From CAZIPZ01 sp964541075 (GTDB lineage Bacteria; Acidobacteriota; Terriglobia; 20CM-2-55-15): 22,385 nt of DNA. The DNA is taken from the NCBI GenBank assembly GCA_964541075.1, contig CAZIPZ010000045.1:1-22385 (forward strand). Reading direction: 5' to 3'. Under the pieces are notes generated by a model, which had not been told where the DNA came from, did not search any database, and saw nothing but the letters and a program-made list of their open reading frames with translations. Of the stretch, positions 1-6,900 are shown piece after piece; the stretch's first letter is position 1; every line of letters starts with the position of its first letter. Made by a program: the position numbers and the translations under genes.

Positions 1-1641
1 TTTCTTGCTGGTGTTCGTCTTTCGAAGCACAGACTGCAGGTGCGTCATGCGGTTGAAGTCCCGCACAGCCACCAAGACACAACCCGGCCGGACATGGATC
101 GAATCTGTCGAGAGATCCTTTTTCACATCGAGATTGAACTGTTCTAGACCTTTCCGTTGTTGCCGGGCTTTCATCATCCGCTCGGAAATTGTGAAAACGG
201 CAAACAATAAGAGCATAAAAGAGACACCCGAAATCGTCGCGATTCGCTTCGAGAACAGGTTTGCGATGGCGACTACGAATAACACGGAGGTGGTGAGCGC
301 GAGCCCAAGAGGCAGTTCACGACCGGCGATTCTCAGGTTCAATGGCGTCTTGTATTCCTGGTCCGTTCGCTGGAATCGAAGCACCAACACACTTAGCGAC
401 TTCAAAAAGAAACTCCAGACGATGCCGAAAGCATAGGCCTCACCGAGAGTGTAGGTTTGGCCGCGACTGGCGATGATTGTCGCGATCTGCAATGCAGTAA
501 CGAGATTAATGATGCGATATGTCGTACCGAATCGGCGGTGCGGCTTCTGGAACGCCGAGTGGAGGACGCCATCTTCCGCAACGCGATTCATCACGCCGTT
601 GGCGCCAATAATCGAGGTATTCACCGCTCCAGAAAGAATCAAGATGCCAACGATGACGACGAACACGTGGAAAACCAATCGCAATAACTCGGGACCGATC
701 AAATGCGAGGTGAGTCCACCAAGCAGGTTCTCGACGTAGTTGCTGCGGACTTCATCGGGAATGATCATCGCGGCAAGCAGCGTGATAATGCCCGTCGAAA
801 TTGCGGCGTAGACGCAGACGATCGTACCTGTGATACGCAGGTTCTTCAGTTTTGGAGAAGCGACCTCCCGATAAACCTGCGCCAGCGTTTCGAAGCCGCT
901 CATAGACAGTAAGGAGTGTCCGAACGCGATGATGATCGCGACCACAGGTATCGTCGGCCAGAACGTGCCTTCAAACCAACCGAGGCCTTCTTCGCTGAAC
1001 TCAAGATTGGAAGGCGTCGGTGCAGGAGGGATTTGCGCGGGTCCGCGAACAAGCAGGGTCAAGGAGCACCATGCCAGAAACATCACAACCATGACCGTGG
1101 TGAGCTGCATGATCCGCAGCGCCTTCGTGCTCGATTCGTGGAGACCTTTGATGTTGCACCACCAGAAATAGACGGTTACGAGGATTGCGAATCCAACTGC
1201 GAAGAGATTCGGCGGGATCTGAAAGTCCGACTGCATTGCCAGGCTCGCTTCATTGAGCAATCGGCCCAAGTATTGTCCCGCGCTGACGCTGCTGATGGGA
1301 CCGGTCAGGATATAGTCGAACAACAAGGCAGACACAGAAAGGCGGGCGACCAGTGAGCCCATCGCGTCGCGCACAACCACATAGACACCGCCGCGCACGA
1401 ACATGCTGCTGCTTTCGAGGTAGATAGCGCGCACGGCAAAGCTGAACAGCATAACGCCGAGGATGAACCAGGGAGCGCTTCTACCGATGGCTTGCTCGGC
1501 GATACCGCCGACGTAATAGACGGTTGAGCCGAGATCATTGAGGACGATGGCAGATGCTCGCCAAAAAGAGATGAAGGCGAGCATCACGGTGCTGGCGACC
1601 ACCACCTTCGCCGTGCCAGACCGTTCTGGCGTCGTGGACAA
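1..1641 (-). CDS. KimA-like APC-family permease with USP-like C-terminus (3' partial)
   Basis: This is a polytopic inner-membrane transporter of the APC superfamily, with 547 codons visible before the gene runs off the left edge. The frame is open from a TTG start at 1641, chosen because GAAGGGAA lies 7 nt upstream and no better start precedes the first membrane segment. About 12 hydrophobic segments follow. Residues I recall as K+ ligands in Bacillus KimA have counterparts at matching spacing: D36 and Y43 in TM1 (NDLGSTVYY), D109, T113 and S117 in TM3 (DYILTGPIS), and S248 and E251 in TM6 (SGFE). From about residue 513 (GCVLVAVRDFNRMTHLQ) a USP-like cytoplasmic domain begins, as in KimA. Automatic annotation would probably say amino acid permease. 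Divergence from kdpDE and the shared upstream motif favour potassium uptake, but that is inference. Confidence 0.85.
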   Translation of the reverse strand, partial: MSTTPERSGTAKVVVASTVMLAFISFWRASAIVLNDLGSTVYYVGGIAEQAIGRSAPWFILGVMLFSFAVRAIYLESSSMFVRGGVYVVVRDAMGSLVARLSVSALLFDYILTGPISSVSAGQYLGRLLNEASLAMQSDFQIPPNLFAVGFAILVTVYFWWCNIKGLHESSTKALRIMQLTTVMVVMFLAWCSLTLLVRGPAQIPPAPTPSNLEFSEEGLGWFEGTFWPTIPVVAIIIAFGHSLLSMSGFETLAQVYREVASPKLKNLRITGTIVCVYAAISTGIITLLAAMIIPDEVRSNYVENLLGGLTSHLIGPELLRLVFHVFVVIVGILILSGAVNTSIIGANGVMNRVAEDGVLHSAFQKPHRRFGTTYRIINLVTALQIATIIASRGQTYTLGEAYAFGIVWSFFLKSLSVLVLRFQRTDQEYKTPLNLRIAGRELPLGLALTTSVLFVVAIANLFSKRIATISGVSFMLLLFAVFTISERMMKARQQRKGLEQFNLDVKKDLSTDSIHVRPGCVLVAVRDFNRMTHLQSVLRKTNTSKK

Positions 1642-1680
1642 TCGTAAATTCCCTTCGCCTAGAGAGGTTACAGACCCAAC

Positions 1681-1711
1681 ATAAGGAATCCATAAAGGTT
1701 CCATAAGGATT
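1681..1711. promoter_or_regulatory. Candidate KdpE operator, copy 1
   Basis: The region between the permease start (1641) and the kdpD kinase start (1797) contains three TAAGG/TAAAGG units spaced about one helical turn apart: ATAAGGAA, CATAAAGG and TAAGGAT. A 31-bp alignment with 11464-11494 gives 25 identities. Outer parts also form an inverted repeat (GGAATCC and GGATTCC). OmpR-family regulators such as KdpE commonly bind direct repeats spaced 10-11 bp. Assignment to KdpE is inference from position. A weak -10-like TAACCT lies downstream toward the permease at about 1664-1669. Confidence 0.6.
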
Positions 1712-1796
1712 CCGAAGAGATGGAAAAGCAGTCTCACCAGGCTTTAGGGCGGCCAGGCTGTTTCGAACTGGGAACAGGAGGCGTAAGCTTGTTCCG

Positions 1797-3242
1797 ATGG
1801 CTCGTATGTGGTTGCGCAGCATTGCCTCGATCGCGGCAATTTCTATCCTGACGACAATTCTTAAGGTCGTCGCCCCGGTCAACGCACTTGCCGCTGGCTT
1901 TCTCTTCCTCATCGTGATCCTGTTGCTCGCAGCGACATGGGGCTTGCGTGAGTCTGTATTCGCTTCCGCAGCCGCCACTCTCTGCCTGAACTATTTTTTC
2001 CTGCCTCCGTTCGGCACATTGACGATCGCGGATCCCCAAAACTGGATTGCACTTTTCACGTTTCTCATCACATCCTTAGTTGCAAGCCAACTCTCGGAAC
2101 GGGCGCGCCGCAGGGAGCAAGAAGCCACCATCAAGCATCTCGAAATGGAGCGACTGTACGCACTGAGCCGGGGGATCATGCTTAAAGAAGCGTCTCCGCC
2201 AATTGGCGCCCGCATCGCGGCCGAGATCGCACGGGTTTACGAAATGCAGGCCGTAGCTCTTTACGACAGTGTTGGCAATTCCGTTTATCGCGCCGGTCCT
2301 GAGGACATTGAGGGAGTCGAGAGCCTGCTCCGCGATGTTGCGCGTAAAGGAACGGAATGGCGCGATCCGAAGGCCGAGGCAACGATCGGCGTTGTTCGAC
2401 TAGGCAATCAAATTTCCGGCAGCCTTATCATTCGCGGTCAGCCGCTCTCCGACACGGCCTTTCACGCGCTCACAAACCTTGCAGCCATCGGTCTGGAGAA
2501 TGAACGCAGCCGCGAACTTGCAGCCCTTGCCGAGGCAGAAAGACGCAGCGAACAGTTCAAGTCAACGCTACTCGATGGTCTGACGCACGAATTCAAGACG
2601 CCATTGACCTCGATCAAAGCTGCAGCGAGTGCGTTGACAACAGACAGCGTACGAGAGCCCGAACACCGCCGGGAATTGCTGAGTGTCATTGACCAGGAAT
2701 CCGAGAGATTGACGAAACTTGTCACCGAAGCGATGCATCTGTCACGTATCGAAGCCGGCAAAGTGCAACTCCATCGAACCTCACGCTCGATAGGAGAACT
2801 CATTCAAGGCACGCTGAAACAAATGGGCGCCGCTCAGGATGGCCGAAAAATAGAGTTGGATCTCTCTTGTCCGGACGTCATCACGACTATGGATTTTGAA
2901 CTCATGCAACTCGCATTCCGGCAATTGTTGGACAATGCCGTCAAGTTTTCACCGCGCGATTCGACGATCCGAATCCGGGTGACGAGTTTCGACAACAGGG
3001 CGCATATCGCCGTGCACAATGTCGGGGAATCGATATCTCTGAACGATCAATACAGAATTTTTGACCGCTTCTATCGGGGATCGGCGATTCGTCAGACCAC
3101 GGCGGGCGCCGGGATGGGTCTTCCCGTAGCGAGAGAAATCCTGCGGGCGCACGGTGGGGATATCAGTGTCGAGAGCGGCCCGGAGCGCGGTACGGAGTTC
3201 AGGATCACTCTTCCATTGGTGGAGAGGAGCATTGAGGAATGA
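1797..3242 (+). CDS. kdpD: KdpD C-terminal sensor histidine kinase (split KdpD)
   Basis: This is the membrane and kinase half of the K+-limitation sensor KdpD, 481 aa. Residues about 8-100 form the four-helix KdpD membrane domain, followed by an Arg-rich patch (SERARRRE), then a GAF-like region (about 130-230). The HisKA box HEFKTPLTS follows, with phospho-acceptor H264. The HATPase domain has the N box (LLDNAVKFSP) and GAGMGLPVAREIL. The usual N-terminal ATP-binding/USP sensor part of about 400 residues is absent here. It is encoded by two separate genes on the opposite strand (3936-6121). AGGAGG (1776-1781) lies 15 nt before ATG 1797; ATG 1806 in the same frame is an alternative start. The stop overlaps kdpE by 4 nt, so the two are probably translationally coupled. 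KdpD phosphorylates KdpE in the known system. Confidence 0.93.
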   Translation: MARMWLRSIASIAAISILTTILKVVAPVNALAAGFLFLIVILLLAATWGLRESVFASAAATLCLNYFFLPPFGTLTIADPQNWIALFTFLITSLVASQLSERARRREQEATIKHLEMERLYALSRGIMLKEASPPIGARIAAEIARVYEMQAVALYDSVGNSVYRAGPEDIEGVESLLRDVARKGTEWRDPKAEATIGVVRLGNQISGSLIIRGQPLSDTAFHALTNLAAIGLENERSRELAALAEAERRSEQFKSTLLDGLTHEFKTPLTSIKAAASALTTDSVREPEHRRELLSVIDQESERLTKLVTEAMHLSRIEAGKVQLHRTSRSIGELIQGTLKQMGAAQDGRKIELDLSCPDVITTMDFELMQLAFRQLLDNAVKFSPRDSTIRIRVTSFDNRAHIAVHNVGESISLNDQYRIFDRFYRGSAIRQTTAGAGMGLPVAREILRAHGGDISVESGPERGTEFRITLPLVERSIEE

Positions 3243-3973
3243 GCGCGCGCATTTTGATTGTTGATGATGATCCCCAAATTCGGCGCGTCCTAAAAACGAC
3301 GTTGATCGCCCAGGGCTACGAAGTCGCCGACGCTCGAGACGGGCAAGAGGCGCTAGAAAGGGCCGGCCGCGGTCGATTCGATCTCTTTATTCTCGACATG
3401 AACATGCCAGTATTGGACGGCCTGGAAACGTGCCGGACCATCCGAGACACGTCCGATAGCGCAATCATTATGCTCACTGTCCGCAACACCGAATCCGACA
3501 AGATTGACGCGCTTGATGCGGGTGCGGATGACTACATAGCCAAGCCTTTCAGTACACCCGAACTCCTGGCAAGGATTCGCGCGGCTTTACGCCGAGTCCC
3601 CCAGAGTCCAGAAAACCAACCAGCGACCCTGCGGCTTGGAGAGACCGAAATCAATTTTGTCCAGCGACGAGTAACCACGGGAACGAAACAAGTGCGGCTT
3701 ACTCCGAAAGAATTCGATCTTCTTCAATACTTAGCGACCCATCCGAATGTCCCGCTTTCTCACGCACGACTCCTGCAGTCGGTATGGGGACCCGATTATG
3801 GAGAAGAAGTGGAATACTTGCGAGTGTTCATTAACCAACTTCGGAAGAAGATCGAGAAGGACCCATCGAAGCCACAGTACATCCTGACGGAGCCGTGGGT
3901 CGGCTATCGTTTCGACACCGCGCAAAAGCAGCCGGTTACGCAGCCGGCTTCCGACGCTGCGCCACGACAGTGA
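3239..3973 (+). CDS. kdpE: KdpE response regulator
   Basis: OmpR/PhoB-family DNA-binding response regulator, 244 aa. The receiver domain (about 3-118) has the acidic pocket D9-D11, phospho-acceptor D53 (ILDMNMP), T80 and K102 (AKPF). The winged-helix effector domain covers about 128-232 (RLTPKEFDLLQYL through YILTEPWVGYRF). In the known pathway, KdpE phosphorylated by KdpD activates kdpFABC under K+ limitation. It overlaps the kinase gene by 4 nt (ATGA). Its last 38 bp overlap the 3' end of the convergent KdpD N-terminal gene. The last 20 residues or so (TAQKQPVTQPASDAAPRQ) are a non-conserved tail created by that overlap. Confidence 0.95.
   Translation: MSARILIVDDDPQIRRVLKTTLIAQGYEVADARDGQEALERAGRGRFDLFILDMNMPVLDGLETCRTIRDTSDSAIIMLTVRNTESDKIDALDAGADDYIAKPFSTPELLARIRAALRRVPQSPENQPATLRLGETEINFVQRRVTTGTKQVRLTPKEFDLLQYLATHPNVPLSHARLLQSVWGPDYGEEVEYLRVFINQLRKKIEKDPSKPQYILTEPWVGYRFDTAQKQPVTQPASDAAPRQ
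3930..3949. terminator. Hairpin inside the kdpE / kdpD-N overlap
   Basis: AGCCGG and CCGGCT form a 6-bp stem with an 8-nt loop, located in the convergent overlap between kdpE and the KdpD N-terminal gene. There is no clear T-tract on either side. It could slow or end transcription from both directions but may simply be coding sequence. Confidence 0.25.
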
Positions 3974-5009
3974 CCTGCATATCTGTGGCCAGACGGACCA
4001 CCTTCATCACGAAATCCCGCAGGGCAAGAAACGAGAGCTGCCGCTTGACTGGCTTGGCCAGGAAAATCTGAGTCACGCCGTTGCGTCTGGCAAAATCCAC
4101 CAGTGCCTGGGCTGCGTCCTCACCTTCAAGTACGCGCGTTTCCACGTGAAGCTTACGGCCGAAATCGAGGTGCTTTTCGATCGCTTCTCGCGCATCCGGC
4201 GCGAGCCGACCGAAATCCGCGGATGGCAGCACGCAAACTGCAAAACAATCGGCTCTCAGATAGTCCGACACCCGCCTGCCCCGGCGTATGAGTGCGGCTG
4301 TTGCAGGCGATTCTGAAATGTGAATGAGTATCTTCTCCTTGGACGACGGCAAGGGGGCCTCGATCTGTCGGACGTCCACCTCGTGAGCCGCATGACGCAT
4401 CGCGACCTCGCGAAGGGCGCCCAGAATGTGTTCTTTGAAAAAGTTCTCCATCGCCTCTTTCGCTTTCTCGGGAGCATAAACGGCGCCGCGCTGCAAGCGA
4501 TTGATCAGCGCCTGCGGCGGCAAATCCACGAGGACGATCTGGTCCGCCTGTCTCACAACCCAGTCCGGAACTGTTTCCCGGACGTCGATACCCGTTATTT
4601 CGCGCATGCGATCGTTGAGGCTTTCAATGTGCTGAACATTCATCGTAGTGAACACATCGATACCGGCATCCAGAAGGGCGATGACGTCTTCCCAGCGTTT
4701 CACTCTCAGCGATCCAGGGACATTCGTATGCGGAAGCTCGTCCACCAAACATATTCGAGGCTTTCGAGCAAGAATCGCAGAGGTGTCCATTTCTTCGAAG
4801 ATTCTGTCGCGGTATTCCATCTTCCGGCGCGGAATCATTTCGAGACCTTGAGTCTTTGCAATAGTGTCCTGGCGGCCATGAGGCTCGAAATAACCGACGA
4901 CGATGTCCTGGCCTTCTTTGGCAAGCTCCTGAGCTTCTTCCATCATCTTGTATGTTTTGCCCACTCCCGCCGCGTATCCAAGATAGAGTTTCAGCTTTCC
5001 GTTATTCAT
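3936..5009 (-). CDS. kdpD: KdpD N-terminal sensor protein, canonical copy (stand-alone)
   Basis: A soluble 357-aa protein equal to the cytoplasmic N-terminal part of KdpD. It has a P-loop-like motif at residues 11-19 (GYAAGVGKT), the hallmark VDELPHTNVPGS segment with its acidic pair, and RWEDVIALLDAGIDVFTTMNVQH, then a USP-like domain from about residue 220 (ILIHISESPATAALIRRG). No membrane or kinase domain is present. ATG 5009 was chosen over an in-frame ATG at 5102 because homology begins there and its ATGA overlaps the stop of the upstream paralog, implying coupling. In E. coli KdpD this part modulates kinase/phosphatase output; here it would act in trans on the separate kinase encoded at 1797-3242. 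Stand-alone KdpD N-terminal proteins are known in Anabaena and Deinococcus. It overlaps kdpE tail to tail. Confidence 0.9.
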   Translation of the reverse strand: MNNGKLKLYLGYAAGVGKTYKMMEEAQELAKEGQDIVVGYFEPHGRQDTIAKTQGLEMIPRRKMEYRDRIFEEMDTSAILARKPRICLVDELPHTNVPGSLRVKRWEDVIALLDAGIDVFTTMNVQHIESLNDRMREITGIDVRETVPDWVVRQADQIVLVDLPPQALINRLQRGAVYAPEKAKEAMENFFKEHILGALREVAMRHAAHEVDVRQIEAPLPSSKEKILIHISESPATAALIRRGRRVSDYLRADCFAVCVLPSADFGRLAPDAREAIEKHLDFGRKLHVETRVLEGEDAAQALVDFARRNGVTQIFLAKPVKRQLSFLALRDFVMKVVRLATDMQVTVVAQRRKPAA

Positions 5010-6121
5010 TGCGCCGGCTCGTTTGGGAAGATGCGTACATCCATACCTTCCGCTTCCAGGATCAAACGCTCCACGGGATTCGCGCGCAAACGCTCCAACC
5101 AACCGCGACGGTGGCTGTGACCTACGAAGATTTGCGTGATGCCATGCTGCCTGGCGAAATCGATGAGGGCTCGAACAGGATCTTCGCCGTGCAACACTTC
5201 GACTTTTGCGCGTACTTCACGGGCGATCGAGATGAACTGCTCGATCGTATGGCGATCTTCGGGCGTCATTTCTTCCTGTTCAACGTAAACAACGAAGAGT
5301 TCGCCCCGAAAACGGTCGGCCTGTCTCTGGCCGCGTCGGATCATGACCTCAGCATTCGAATGAGGTGTAATGCAGACGAGGACACGTTCATGTGTTCCGT
5401 AATGCTGCTCGATTCCTGCCCGCCGTAAGTATTCCTCAAGTTGATAATCCACGACCTCCGCCGCCAGTACGAGCGCAAGCTCGCGTAGCGCGGACAATTG
5501 TCGGGAAAGTTGCTCAGGCTCGGTCATTGTGGCGCCCTTCTTGATCGTTCGCGTAACGGCGTATTCGGGCGGAGCGTCCACGATTTCGATTTCATCCGCA
5601 GTTTTGATGAAAGACAGTGGAACAGCCTCGCGAACAACCTTCCCCCGAATGGCCTCCACTCGGGGCTGGTACTCTTTGACGTATTGCAGGTTGATGGAGG
5701 TCAGCACGGAAATGCCTGCCTTCAGCAGTTCTTTCACATCCTGCCAGCGACACGAATTCCTCGATCCCGGAGGATTATCGAAGGCGAGTCCGTCAATGAT
5801 GGCAACTTCAGGCTTTCTCTGGAGAACGGCGGGAACGTCGATGATCAGTGAATTCAGATCCGTCCTCATTGGGATCGCCTCGAATACTTTTAACAGGCTC
5901 TCCACGCCAGCCGATACTTCGGGCTGCGCGCTCGCCACGACAACATCTTCACCGCGTGCTTTACGCCGCCGCCCCTCATCGAACATCCGATAGGACTTGC
6001 CGACACCGGATGCGTAACCTAAGAAGATCTTGAGCTTTCCTTGAGAGGCCTGCCGTTCCTGCGCTTCGACATGCCGCAGAATCTGTTCCGGAGTCGACCG
6101 CCTGTGCTCCGATTCAGGCAT
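5006..6121 (-). CDS. kdpD: KdpD N-terminal sensor protein, divergent paralog (stand-alone)
   Basis: A 371-aa second stand-alone KdpD N-terminal protein, a paralog of the next gene. A 28-residue leader precedes the P-loop-like GYASGVGKS (35-43). Where the canonical copy has DELPHTNVPGS, this one has DGLAFDNPPGS, losing the Glu and His. NVQH becomes NLQY. The USP-like domain follows from about residue 235 (VLVCITPHSNAEVMIRRG). Start ATG 6121 is preceded by GAAGTGA about 6 nt upstream. It is the second-to-last gene of the kdp operon and couples to its paralog through an ATGA overlap. The residue changes suggest altered nucleotide use or a scaffold/regulatory role, which is inference. Confidence 0.88.
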   Translation of the reverse strand: MPESEHRRSTPEQILRHVEAQERQASQGKLKIFLGYASGVGKSYRMFDEGRRRKARGEDVVVASAQPEVSAGVESLLKVFEAIPMRTDLNSLIIDVPAVLQRKPEVAIIDGLAFDNPPGSRNSCRWQDVKELLKAGISVLTSINLQYVKEYQPRVEAIRGKVVREAVPLSFIKTADEIEIVDAPPEYAVTRTIKKGATMTEPEQLSRQLSALRELALVLAAEVVDYQLEEYLRRAGIEQHYGTHERVLVCITPHSNAEVMIRRGQRQADRFRGELFVVYVEQEEMTPEDRHTIEQFISIAREVRAKVEVLHGEDPVRALIDFARQHGITQIFVGHSHRRGWLERLRANPVERLILEAEGMDVRIFPNEPAQ

Positions 6122-6227
6122 CGGCCGTCACTTCAAAACTAAAAGGTGATGCGACAGTAATGAACAATAAACGGCCGGCAGGCTTTGAAAGTCGTGGATT
6201 GCCCCATCGCCGCTGTTCGATAGCCAT
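6114..6227 (-). CDS. Possible 37-aa small ORF between kdpC and kdpD-N
   Basis: This is an unrecognised reading frame with CAGGAG about 13 nt before ATG 6227 and a stop overlapping the next gene's start by 8 nt, so it could couple translation across the 185-nt kdpC-kdpD gap. Composition is mixed and no domain is visible. The overlap pattern is suggestive but the peptide looks ordinary. It may be only spacer. Confidence 0.2.
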   Translation of the reverse strand: MAIEQRRWGNPRLSKPAGRLLFITVASPFSFEVTADA

Positions 6228-6306
6228 TGAAAGGAAGGACTCCTGTGAGAGTGGAAGACAATGAATGTGCTTCGCGCTCGCACGTAAGACCATAAATGCT
6301 CGAAAT

Positions 6307-6891
6307 CTACCTGGAACTTGGAACTTCCTCATCGAGCGCGAGGTTCAACATAAGGACGTTCACTCGCGGCTCTCCAAGGAACCCCGCGTTACGCACCTCA
6401 ATGAATCGTTCCACTAAGCTACGAATCTGCATCGAATCAACATTACGGGCGACGGCGACTCTCGCAATCTGCGCGATCGCATTGGCAGGACTGATGTGCG
6501 GATCGAGACCGCTCCCGCTGGCCGTCAGGGCGTCGGCGGGAATCAGTCCGTCGAAATCAGGATTCTCCATTCGGAAATGGTCGGCCGACGCCTTCAGGCG
6601 ATCAAAGAGCTTTTGACTGGTAGGACCCAGATTGGAGCCGCTTGAGGCTGACGAGTCGTAACCATCGGCGCCGGCCATCGACGGGCGCGGATGAAAGTAT
6701 TCAGGCCTGGTGAACATTTGGCCAATCAGTCTGGAGCCGATCGCCTGGCCATTGCTCATCACGAGGCTGCCGTTGGCTTCGCTGGGGAATAGAAGCTGTG
6801 CAAGAGCCGTTACAGCACCAGGATAAATCAGTCCTGTTAAGACAGTCATGAATATCATGATTCGAAAGGCGGGGAGCAATTGTTTAAACAT
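6307..6891 (-). CDS. kdpC: KdpC, potassium-transporting ATPase subunit C
   Basis: A 194-aa subunit of the KdpFABC K+ pump, close to the usual length of about 190. It has one N-terminal membrane segment (about residues 8-33, RIMIFMTVLTGLIYPGAV) and a periplasmic domain with the family features SRLIGQMFTRPEYFHPRPS, SSGSNLGPTS, IPADALTASGSGLDPHIS and a conserved C-terminal region. GAGGAG is a good ribosome site 6 nt before ATG 6891, and the gap to kdpB is only 9 nt. Known role: it stabilises the complex and assists KdpB nucleotide binding. Nothing is missing. Confidence 0.97.
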   Translation of the reverse strand: MFKQLLPAFRIMIFMTVLTGLIYPGAVTALAQLLFPSEANGSLVMSNGQAIGSRLIGQMFTRPEYFHPRPSMAGADGYDSSASSGSNLGPTSQKLFDRLKASADHFRMENPDFDGLIPADALTASGSGLDPHISPANAIAQIARVAVARNVDSMQIRSLVERFIEVRNAGFLGEPRVNVLMLNLALDEEVPSSR

Positions 6892-6900
6892 GAATACTCC

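Noticed and set aside
4320..5120. 266-codon plus-strand frame opposite the KdpD N-terminal gene
   Set aside because: It lies antisense to a clearly recognisable gene, has no domain and no convincing ribosome site.
1797..6121. The split of KdpD as a frameshift or assembly artefact
   Set aside because: The halves are on opposite strands, each has its own start, and the N-terminal part is duplicated with coupled ATGA starts, so a simple frameshift cannot explain it.
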